Source: Neisseria dentiae (GTDB lineage: Bacteria > Pseudomonadota > Gammaproteobacteria > Burkholderiales > Neisseriaceae). Taken from it: a stretch of DNA of 64,000 bases. Each line of letters begins with the position of its first letter. Position 1 is the stretch's first letter. Position numbers and translations under genes: made by a program. Below, piece after piece: positions 44,136 to 51,144 of this stretch. The notes under the pieces were generated by a model. That model saw only the letters and a program-made list of their open reading frames with translations, had not been told where the DNA came from and did not search any database. The stretch is taken from assembly GCF_014055005.1 (NCBI RefSeq), contig NZ_CP059570.1, positions 1,550,001 to 1,614,000 of the forward strand, written 5' to 3'.

Positions 44136-44414
44136 ATGGATTTAACCGAAGTACGCCTGGCCATCGACGGCATCGACCGCCAATTAATCGGCCTGCTCGC
44201 CCGCAGGCAGGTTTTGGTGGAGCAGGCAGGCCGTCTGAAACCGAAAAACGACGCCCGCGCCGTGGCTGCGACCGAACGGGTGGCGCAGGTAATCCACACC
44301 CGCCGCGAGCAGGCCGCTGCGGCTGGTTTGTCGCCCGATGTGGCCGAGGCCGTTTGGCGCGCCATGATCGAGGCTTTTATCCGTCTGGAAACCGAAATCA
44401 ACCGCGATGCCTGA
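44136..44414 (+). CDS. AroQ-type chorismate mutase domain protein
   Basis: The 92-residue all-helical protein has the AroQ pattern: VRLAIDGIDRQLIGLLARR, VLVEQAGRLK, and a third helix ending VWRAMIEAFIRLETEI. It could be a chorismate mutase or the related isochorismate-pyruvate lyase; size and sequence fit both. ATG 44136 (MDLTEVRLAI) is preferred to an upstream ATG. An internal DUS encodes AGRLKP. Its stop overlaps the chromate transporter start by 8 bp, so the two are translationally coupled. Confidence 0.8.
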   Translation: MDLTEVRLAIDGIDRQLIGLLARRQVLVEQAGRLKPKNDARAVAATERVAQVIHTRREQAAAAGLSPDVAEAVWRAMIEAFIRLETEINRDA

Positions 44415-45600
44415 AACTTCCCTGCGCGCCAACCTGCGCCTGTTTTTGGTTTTTCTTTATCTCGGCTGCACTTCGTTCGGCGGGCCGGCCGCCCATTTGG
44501 GCTACTTCCGCCAAGCCTTCGTGAACGAACGCAAGTGGCTCACCGAGCAGCAATACGCCGATTTAATCGCCTTATGCCAGTTTATGCCCGGCCCGGCCAG
44601 CAGCCAGGTCGGTTTGTCGGTCGGCCTGCTGCGCGGCGGTTACGCCGGTGCGCTGGCGGCATGGTTGGGGTTTACCCTGCCTTCCGCCTGCCTGATGGTT
44701 TTATTTGCGCTCGGTTTGGCGCAATGGCAGGGCAGCGTATTAAACGGCGCGGTGCACGGCCTCAAAATTGCGGCGGTGGCGGTGGTGGCGCAGGCGGTGT
44801 GGCAGATGGGCAGGCAGTTTTGCCGTTATGCGGCAGGCTGGATACTGATGTTTGCCGCTGGCGCGGTTACGCTGCTGTTTCACGGCATCGCCCCGCAAAT
44901 CATGGTGATGCTGGCGGCCGCGGCGGCCGGTGCGGTGTGGATGGATAAAGATGCGGCTGCCGCAAACCGCGATGCGCTGCCCAACATACCGGGACGCAAG
45001 GCCGGCCTGGCTTGGATCGCGCTGTTTGCCGCCCTGTTTGCCGTGTTGCCGTGGCTGGCGGCAGGCAGCCCCGCAGGCTTGGCCGCGCTGGCCGACGCGC
45101 TCTACCGCACCGGTGCGCTGGTGTTCGGCGGCGGCCATGTGGTGCTGCCCGTGTTGCAGTCGCAAACCGTTCCGCTCTGGCTCGACAACCACACTTTTCT
45201 GGCCGGATACGGTGCGGCGCAGGCCGTGCCCGGCCCGCTGTTTACGCTGGCGGCGTTTCTCGGCGCGGCGGCAAACCCTCAGCAGGCTTGGTTGTGGGGC
45301 GCTGTTGCCACTGCCGCCGTGTTTCTGCCTTCGTTTTTGATGGTGTTCGGCCTGCTGCCGTTTTGGTCGGATATCGCCCGCCGCCCGCGCGCCCGTGCCA
45401 TGTTGGCCGGCGTTAATGCCGCAGTGGTCGGCATTCTGCTGGCGGCTTTATACCGCCCTGTGTTTACCGATGCCGTGCACCAATGGTCTGATGCCGCATT
45501 TGCCATCACGGCATTTGCCATACTGATGTCGGGCAGAGTGCCCGCTTGGCTGTTGGCGTCGGCAGCGGCCGCACTCGGCGCAGCTTTTGCTTTGCTTTAA
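44407..45600 (+). CDS. chrA: Chromate (ChrA-family) transporter
   Basis: The 397-residue protein is the two-repeat long form of ChrA. The first repeat has YLGCTSFGGPAAHLGYFRQA and LCQFMPGPASSQVGLSVGLL; the second has TGALVFGGGHVVLPVLQSQT and YGAAQAVPGPLFTLAAFLGA. About ten to twelve membrane segments. Family members export chromate, though many genomic copies have no proven substrate. It overlaps the chorismate mutase gene. Confidence 0.88.
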   Translation: MPETSLRANLRLFLVFLYLGCTSFGGPAAHLGYFRQAFVNERKWLTEQQYADLIALCQFMPGPASSQVGLSVGLLRGGYAGALAAWLGFTLPSACLMVLFALGLAQWQGSVLNGAVHGLKIAAVAVVAQAVWQMGRQFCRYAAGWILMFAAGAVTLLFHGIAPQIMVMLAAAAAGAVWMDKDAAAANRDALPNIPGRKAGLAWIALFAALFAVLPWLAAGSPAGLAALADALYRTGALVFGGGHVVLPVLQSQTVPLWLDNHTFLAGYGAAQAVPGPLFTLAAFLGAAANPQQAWLWGAVATAAVFLPSFLMVFGLLPFWSDIARRPRARAMLAGVNAAVVGILLAALYRPVFTDAVHQWSDAAFAITAFAILMSGRVPAWLLASAAAALGAAFALL

Positions 45601-45638
45601 AATCGTGTTTTTCAGACGGCCTCGAGAAAGGAACCGCC

Positions 45639-45983
45639 ATGCCGCACCTGATTGTAGAATACAGCAACAACCTCAACCTGCCCGCGCAGCCCCTTTTACA
45701 CACCCTGCACGGCGTGCTGCTGGCCAGCGGCCAGTTCGAAGAAGACCACATCAAAGTGCGCGCCCGCCGATATGATGATTATCTCACCGGCGGCTCGGCG
45801 GCCGAAGGCTTCGTCCACCTTACCCTGTTTCTGCTCGACGGCCGCAGCGAAGCGGTGAAACACGCGCTCGGCCAAGCCTTATGCGATGCCGTGCGGCAGG
45901 CTTTGGGCAATGAAACAGGCATACAGATCACCGTTGATACGCGTGATATGGTCCGTACCACTTATGCCAAAATCAAAATCTAG
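45639..45983 (+). CDS. 5-carboxymethyl-2-hydroxymuconate delta-isomerase-like protein
   Basis: The 114-residue protein begins MPHLIVEYSNNL, with the catalytic N-terminal Pro of the tautomerase-fold CHMI family (HpaF), and has IKVRARRYDDYLTGG. In homoprotocatechuate degraders CHMI acts in that pathway, but no hpa genes are here, so the substrate is open. ATG 45639 is set by AGAAAGGAA upstream and by the need for Pro at position 2. An in-frame upstream extension overlaps chrA and a DUS. Confidence 0.82.
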   Translation: MPHLIVEYSNNLNLPAQPLLHTLHGVLLASGQFEEDHIKVRARRYDDYLTGGSAAEGFVHLTLFLLDGRSEAVKHALGQALCDAVRQALGNETGIQITVDTRDMVRTTYAKIKI

Positions 45984-46034
45984 CCTGAAATGCGTTTCAA
46001 ACGGCAAAGGCCGTCTGAAAAAAGGAAACCGTTA

Positions 46035-46463
46035 ATGAAAACCAGCGCAAGAAACCAATTCGCCGGCACCGTTAAAGCCATCAAACAAAACACGGTAAAC
46101 AGCGAAGTAACCATCACCCTGCCCGGCGGGCAGGAACTGGTGGCCGCCATCACCCGCAGCAGCTGCGACAACCTGAGCCTGGCGGCAGGCAGCCCCGTAA
46201 TCGCCTTGATTAAATCCACCCACATCGTTATCGCCACCGGTTTGGACCACATCAAACTTTCCGCCCGCAACCAGTTAAACGGCATCATCAGCGATATCGA
46301 ACGCGGCGCGGTGAACTCGGTGGTAACGCTCGACGTGGGCGGCGGCACGCTGATAACGGCGGGCATCACCATGCAGAGCACCGAGCAGCTCGATCTGCGC
46401 CCCGGCCAAAAAGCAACCGCGATATTCAAAGCCGGCAGCGTGATTTTGGGCGTATTGGCCTGA
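46035..46463 (+). CDS. Molybdopterin-binding protein with two Mop/TOBE domains
   Basis: The 142 residues split into two Mop domains, about 3-69 and 75-140, beginning SARNQFAGTVKAIKQNTVNS and SARNQLNGIISDIERGAVNS. This di-Mop layout is that of ModG-like molybdate-storage proteins or the C-terminus of ModE; no HTH is present. It probably binds molybdate in the cytoplasm. ATG 46035 follows AAAAGGAAACC. Confidence 0.9.
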   Translation: MKTSARNQFAGTVKAIKQNTVNSEVTITLPGGQELVAAITRSSCDNLSLAAGSPVIALIKSTHIVIATGLDHIKLSARNQLNGIISDIERGAVNSVVTLDVGGGTLITAGITMQSTEQLDLRPGQKATAIFKAGSVILGVLA

Positions 46464-46495
46464 ATATAGTCAGACTGCTTACTTAGCAACGATTC

Positions 46496-46688
46496 CGTCA
46501 TACCCGGGCTTGACCCGGGTATCTCTTTTTCTTCTATAGTGAATTCAAATAAAAACTCCGAAATGAAATAACTGCATTCAAACTTGCAATTGGGCGATAT
46601 GCTAAAGAATCGTTTTACCCTACTTCGGCATTCTTATTTTAATCCACTATAAAACAAAAAGATGCTCGGTTCAAGCCCGAGCATGACG
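46496..46688. repeat. Nested palindromic repeat with MITE in its loop, plus third arm to 46760
   Basis: Arm 1 (46496-46524, cgtcatacccgggcttgacc...) and arm 2 (46661-46688, gatgctcggttcaagcccg...) belong to the family of the repeat at 6575-6653. The 117-bp MITE sits between them. A third arm follows at 46732-46760, after a GAGACCTTTGCAA-type end (about 46714-46727). Confidence 0.75.
46535..46651. repeat. 117-bp MITE (copy 2 of 3)
   Basis: It appears identical to the copy at 30315-30431, in the same orientation, inserted in the loop of the palindromic repeat described for 46496-46688. Confidence 0.88.
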
Positions 46689-46807
46689 CAAGTGTTTTAA
46701 GGTGCCTAAACAACTTGCAAAGGTCTCAAAAAGATACCCGGGCCAAGCCCGGGTATGACGTGTGTACTTTATATCAAGCTGATTAACTAAGGCCGTCTGA
46801 AAACACG

Positions 46808-48166
46808 CTACACCATGCCGATGCCCGACACTTCCCGCGCCATTTTGGCTGCGGCGTTGTCGGTCATCCCGCCGACGAAATCGAGAATCTTCATATAGGC
46901 TTCATAAAGGCTGTCGTTGCGGGTAACCGGGTCGCCGTTTTTCAGCAGCTCCAACGCGAGCGACTGGCGCGCGCTCACCTGCCCCTGCGTAATCAGCGCA
47001 TAAGCGGCGGGCACGAGCAGGTCGAGAATCGAGCCTAAACAGGGGAAGGCGGCGATTTCGGTCATCAGCTTGCTTTGGTGGCGGAAAATGCGTGTGCGCG
47101 CCAACTCTTTGGCTTTTTCGAGCGTATTCTGCACTTCGGGGCTGCACAGGGCGAGCAAATCCCTGCCTTGGAAACGGTTGGACAGCAAATCCTGCTGGTG
47201 CGTCATAAAGGTTTGCGCCACGTCTTCAATCGCCCGCCCGATGGCCATGCCGCGCAGCATGGCGCAGCGTTGCAGGCTGCTTTGCGCCTGCCATGCGCCG
47301 GCGGTTTCGGTGAAGGTGAGTTCGGCCAAAATGCTTTCCACTTCGGCATCGCCGAGCAGGCCGATTTCGACCGCGTCTTCCAAATCAAGCAAGGCATAGC
47401 AGATGTCGTCGGCGGCTTCCATCAGGTAAGACAGCGGATGGCGCGCCCAGCGGTCGCCGCCCTGCCCGATTAATCCCAATTCGTCGGCCACGCGGCGGAT
47501 AAACGGCAGCTCGGTTTGGTAGATATTGAATTTTTTGCGGCCGTTGGGGTCGAGCGTGGTCCACGGGTATTTCAGCAGCGCGCCGATGGTGGCCGCCGTC
47601 AGCCGCATACCGCCTTTGCCGCGATACATTTCCAAACTCGCCAGAATCCGCAGGCTGTGGGCATTGCCTTCATAAGTTTGCACATCATTGCGCTCGGCTT
47701 CGCTCAAAGTGTCGAGATAACGGCTGTGGGCGGGGTGGCGGAACCAGTCGCGCAGCGCGTCTTCGCCGGTGTGGCCGAACGGCGGGTTGCCCAAATCGTG
47801 TGCCAGACACGCCACCTGCACCACCGCGCCGATGTCGCCCGGGGTGTTGCCCTGCGGCAGAAAACCGCCGGCCTGCAACATCACGCCGACACGGTTGCCC
47901 AAGCTGCGGCCCACGCTTGCCACTTCCACGCTGTGGGTGAGGCGGTTGTGGGTGTGGTCGTGTTCGGCAAACGGATGCACCTGCGTTTTGCGCCCCAAAC
48001 GTCGGAACGCGCCCGAAAACACCACGCGGTCGTAGTCGATATGGAAATCGGTGCGCAGCGCGTCGGCGCCTTCTTGGGTAGAGGGCGTAACCGTGGGCAC
48101 GATTTCACCGTCTTTCAAACGGAAGCGTTGGGTGGAAAGCAGTTGCTGCCAGTTCATTTTTTGCAT
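46808..48166 (-). CDS. dgt: Deoxyguanosinetriphosphate triphosphohydrolase-like HD protein
   Basis: The 452-residue HD-domain enzyme hydrolyses dNTPs to nucleoside and triphosphate. The metal motif is HRLTHSVEVASVGRSLG and CLAHDLGNPPFGHTGEDAL, and SYLMEAADDICYALLDLEDA supplies a further Asp. Length and start fit the type 1 dGTPase group. ATG 48166 (MQKMNWQQLL) or 48157 may be used. Confidence 0.92.
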   Translation of the reverse strand: MQKMNWQQLLSTQRFRLKDGEIVPTVTPSTQEGADALRTDFHIDYDRVVFSGAFRRLGRKTQVHPFAEHDHTHNRLTHSVEVASVGRSLGNRVGVMLQAGGFLPQGNTPGDIGAVVQVACLAHDLGNPPFGHTGEDALRDWFRHPAHSRYLDTLSEAERNDVQTYEGNAHSLRILASLEMYRGKGGMRLTAATIGALLKYPWTTLDPNGRKKFNIYQTELPFIRRVADELGLIGQGGDRWARHPLSYLMEAADDICYALLDLEDAVEIGLLGDAEVESILAELTFTETAGAWQAQSSLQRCAMLRGMAIGRAIEDVAQTFMTHQQDLLSNRFQGRDLLALCSPEVQNTLEKAKELARTRIFRHQSKLMTEIAAFPCLGSILDLLVPAAYALITQGQVSARQSLALELLKNGDPVTRNDSLYEAYMKILDFVGGMTDNAAAKMAREVSGIGMV

Positions 48167-48191
48167 AAACCATCGAGCCTTTGTTGTCAGA

Positions 48192-48219
48192 AGGCCGTCT
48201 GAAAGTTTTCAGACGGCCT
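48192..48219. terminator. Inverted DUS pair between rho and dgt
   Basis: AGGCCGTCTGAAA and TTTTCAGACGGCCT form a tight stem immediately after the rho stop codon (minus strand). Confidence 0.7.
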
Positions 48220-48224
48220 GTATA

Positions 48225-49484
48225 TCATTTGCCGCGCATCAATTCGAAAAACTCGTTGTTGTCTTTGGAATCTTTGAGCTTGCCCACCAAAAATTCGGTG
48301 GCTTCGATTTCGTCCATCGGGTGCAGGAACTTGCGCAGCAGCCACATACGCTGGAGCTGGTCGTTGGGCACCAGCAGCTCTTCGCGGCGCGTGCCGGATT
48401 TGTTGATGTTGATGGCGGGGAACACGCGTTTTTCAGCGATGCGGCGGTCGAGGTTAAGCTCCATATTGCCCGTGCCTTTGAATTCTTCAAAAATCACGTC
48501 GTCCATGCGGCTGCCGGTGTCCACCAGCGCGGTGGCGATAATGGTGAGCGAACCTCCCTCTTCCACATTGCGCGCCGCGCCGAAAAAGCGTTTGGGGCGG
48601 TGCAGCGCGTTGGCGTCCACGCCGCCGGTGAGGATTTTTCCCGAGGCCGGCACCACAGTGTTGTAGGCACGCGCCAGACGGGTGATGGAATCGAGCAGAA
48701 TCACCACGTCTTTTTTGTGCTCAACCATGCGCTTGGCTTTCTCAATCACCATTTCGGCCACCTGCACATGGCGCTGCGCCGGTTCGTCGAAGGTGGAAGC
48801 CACCACTTCGCCGCGCACGCTGCGCGACATTTCGGTTACTTCTTCGGGGCGCTCGTCAATCAGCAAAACAATCAGCTCCACCTCGGGATAATTGGCGGTG
48901 ATGGCATGGGCGATGTTTTGCAGCATCACGGTTTTACCGGTTTTCGGCGGTGCCACCAACAGCGCCCGCTGGCCGAAGCCGATGGGCGAAACCAAATCGA
49001 TGGCGCGGCCGGTGATGTTTTCTTCGGCCTTGATGTCGCGCTCGAGTTTGAATTGTTTGGTGGGAAAAAGCGGGGTGAGGTTTTCAAACAGGATTTTGTG
49101 TTTGCACGCTTCGGGGTTATCGCCGTTGATGCTGTCCAAACGCACCAGCGCGAAATAGCGCTCGTTGTCTTTCGGCACGCGCACGCTGCCTTCGATGGTG
49201 TCGCCGGTGTGCAGGTTGAAGCGGCGGATTTGGCTGGGCGACACATAAATATCGTCGGGTCCGGCCAGATAAGAAGTGTCGGCGCTGCGCAAAAAGCCGA
49301 AACCGTCGGGCAGGATTTCGAGCGTGCCGGAGCAGGTAAACGATTCGCCCTGCTTCATCATCTGGCGCACAATGGCAAAAACCAGGTCTTGTTTGCGGAA
49401 GCGGTTGGCATTCTCAATGCCGTGCTGTTCGGCCATTTCCACCAGTTGGGAAATGTGTTGGGTTTGTAGTTCGGAAACGTGCAT
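48225..49484 (-). CDS. rho: Transcription termination factor Rho
   Basis: The 419-residue hexameric RNA helicase has the N-terminal RNA-binding CSD (about residues 50-120, GFGFLRSADTSYLAGPDDIY), Walker A in LLVAPPKTGKTVML, Walker B in VVILLDSITRLARAYN, the Q-loop/R-loop region TIIATALVDTGSRMDDVIFE, and arginine finger area LVPNDQLQRMW. Length is standard. It is the last conserved housekeeping gene before the T4SS region. Confidence 0.97.
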   Translation of the reverse strand: MHVSELQTQHISQLVEMAEQHGIENANRFRKQDLVFAIVRQMMKQGESFTCSGTLEILPDGFGFLRSADTSYLAGPDDIYVSPSQIRRFNLHTGDTIEGSVRVPKDNERYFALVRLDSINGDNPEACKHKILFENLTPLFPTKQFKLERDIKAEENITGRAIDLVSPIGFGQRALLVAPPKTGKTVMLQNIAHAITANYPEVELIVLLIDERPEEVTEMSRSVRGEVVASTFDEPAQRHVQVAEMVIEKAKRMVEHKKDVVILLDSITRLARAYNTVVPASGKILTGGVDANALHRPKRFFGAARNVEEGGSLTIIATALVDTGSRMDDVIFEEFKGTGNMELNLDRRIAEKRVFPAININKSGTRREELLVPNDQLQRMWLLRKFLHPMDEIEATEFLVGKLKDSKDNNEFFELMRGK

Positions 49485-49783
49485 AAATAATAGGATAGTT
49501 TGTTAAGTGGATGGGTAAGAACGGAAAATCAGGCAGGCGGCGGCATGCCGTCTGAATGCTAAAGATATTTTAGGGATTCGATTGCCGATGCGGCAGAAAG
49601 AATGACAAGGTGTTTGTCGGAGTTGAATTTTAGGTAGTTCGGCAGGCGGTGTCAAATGGATTTATACGCTTTGTGTTCAAACGGCCGCACCGTATGTCCG
49701 CCGCAGGCAGTGAATATCGTCTGAAAGCAAGCAAAGCAGGTTTATGCGAAACAAAACCTTTCAGACGGCCTTCCAATGCCGAT
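49485..49783. other. Intergenic boundary between rho and the T4SS region
   Basis: No gene is recognised. It contains ATGCCGTCTGAA at 49545-49556, the AT-dialect DUS typical of N. meningitidis/gonorrhoeae, and ordinary AG-type DUS at about 49760. No tRNA, integrase or attachment repeat is seen here. Confidence 0.6.
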
Positions 49784-50422
49784 CTACCTACCCAACAGAC
49801 GGGCAAGCCATTGGCCGATTCTGAAGGCCAGCGGCTCTTTGTTTGGCTGAAACAGATCCGAATTCTGCATATAAATGTTTTGCTTGGGGTCTGAATAATC
49901 GGGATTGGGGATAAATGTACTTTCGACTGCTTTTTCCTGCGGCTGCGTTCCTGCTTCCTGTTGCTGCGCCTGTTCTTTCGCACGCTGCTCGCGCTCCTGC
50001 CTTTCCTTGGCTGCTTGGGCTTTCAGCAGAGGGAGAAGTTTTTCGGGATAACTATCGCTTCGGGCATATGGGGTTTCATCAAATTCTCTGAAAGGGATTC
50101 CACCTTGTAACAAATCAGCTAAACGGGAAAATAATTCTTCAGTTCCTTCATTCGGATCCATCATAATTTCCGAAGCGGCAACTCTAGAACGCCTGACTAA
50201 AAAGCCATCTAAATTAAAAGGCTGGTCGATTTCCTTATTTTTACAAACGGTAAAAATGGGGGTATGGGTATAAATCAGCCAGTCGAACATACCGCTCATC
50301 CAGTCAGAACCCCTATCTTTATAATAGTCCCGTCTAATCTGCAACTGTTTTTCCAATGCTGCAGCCGCCTCGGCAATGGCATCCAAATCCAAATTAAATT
50401 CGTATGTTTTAGTTTCCATCAT
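49784..50422 (-). CDS. Putative immunity/accessory protein of the T4SS effector, second copy
   Basis: This 212-residue protein is a paralogue of the gene at 50509. The first 30 residues (YEFNLDLDAIAEAAAALEKQ) and the last 105 residues are almost the same; residues about 35-108 differ. It has no signal peptide. The C-terminal part has a Lys/Glu/Gln-rich helix, then FIPNPDYSDPKQNIYMQNSD and a basic amphipathic end (LAFRIGQWLARLLGR). I do not recognise a family. ATG 50422 is 6 bases after AAGGAA. Position after the effector gene suggests immunity, but this is inference. Confidence 0.55.
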   Translation of the reverse strand: MMETKTYEFNLDLDAIAEAAAALEKQLQIRRDYYKDRGSDWMSGMFDWLIYTHTPIFTVCKNKEIDQPFNLDGFLVRRSRVAASEIMMDPNEGTEELFSRLADLLQGGIPFREFDETPYARSDSYPEKLLPLLKAQAAKERQEREQRAKEQAQQQEAGTQPQEKAVESTFIPNPDYSDPKQNIYMQNSDLFQPNKEPLAFRIGQWLARLLGR

Positions 50423-50467
50423 TATTTATTCCTTGCCCGCATGGTTTCCGACACCTGCATTTAGCAA

Positions 50468-50497
50468 AGGCCGTCTGAAAACCTTTCAGACGGCCTT
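50468..50497. terminator. Inverted DUS pair between the two paralogues
   Basis: AAGGCCGTCTGAAAA and CTTTCAGACGGCCTT form a perfect stem in the 86-bp gap. The duplicated block resumes exactly at this DUS (cttccaatgccgatctacc follows both copies). Confidence 0.65.
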
Positions 50498-50508
50498 CCA
50501 ATGCCGAT

Positions 50509-51144
50509 CTACCTGCCCAACAGACGGGCAAGCCATTGGCCGATTCTGAAGGCCAGCGGCTCTTTGTTTGGCTGAAACAGATCCGAATTCTGCATATAAA
50601 TGTTTTGCTTGGGGTCTGAATAATCAGGATTGGGGATAAATGTACTTTCGACTGCTTTTTCCTGCGGCTGCGTTCCCGCTTCCGGTTGTTGTGCCTGTTC
50701 TTTGGCACGCTGCTCGCGCTCCTGCCTTTCCTTGGCTGCTTGGGCTTTCAGCAGAGGGAGAAGTTTTTCGGGATAACTATCGCTTCGGGCATATGGGGTT
50801 TCATCAAATTCTCTGAAAGGGATTCCACCTTGTAACAACTCGGATAATTTGACATATAGTTTATCAGTCCCCTCTCTTGGATCCCAAATAATATCGGAGG
50901 CCGCTATTCCCGTTCTACTAATAAAAAAACCTACCAACTCAAATGGCTGGTCTATTTCCCGATCCTTGCACACTTTGATTACAGGCTCGAGAACATAGAT
51001 TATCCAGTCGAACATTTCTGCCCTTCTGTTCCGCCCGATTTCTTTGTAATAGTCTCTCCGGGCAATGAGTTGTTTTTCCAATGCCGCCGCCGCTTCGGCA
51101 ATGGCATCCAAATCCAAATTAAATTCATATTCCTGCTGCGCCAT
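50509..51144 (-). CDS. Putative cognate immunity/accessory protein, first copy
   Basis: The 211-residue protein starts at ATG 51144, sharing one base with the effector's stop codon (TAATG), so the two are made together. The architecture is the same as the paralogue at 49784: short helical N-terminus, variable middle (FDWIIYVLEPVIKVCKDREI, then DIIWDPREGTDKLYVKLSEL), charged linker and conserved FIPNPDYSD...LARLLGR tail. No signal peptide or lipobox, so it should be cytosolic. Tight coupling to a large secreted-looking protein is typical of immunity genes, but an adaptor/chaperone role is also possible. Confidence 0.6.
   Translation of the reverse strand: MAQQEYEFNLDLDAIAEAAAALEKQLIARRDYYKEIGRNRRAEMFDWIIYVLEPVIKVCKDREIDQPFELVGFFISRTGIAASDIIWDPREGTDKLYVKLSELLQGGIPFREFDETPYARSDSYPEKLLPLLKAQAAKERQEREQRAKEQAQQPEAGTQPQEKAVESTFIPNPDYSDPKQNIYMQNSDLFQPNKEPLAFRIGQWLARLLGR

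Noticed and set aside
49485..49783. Attachment site or tRNA at the rho/T4SS boundary
   Set aside because: No tRNA-like fold, direct repeat or integrase gene could be found in the window.
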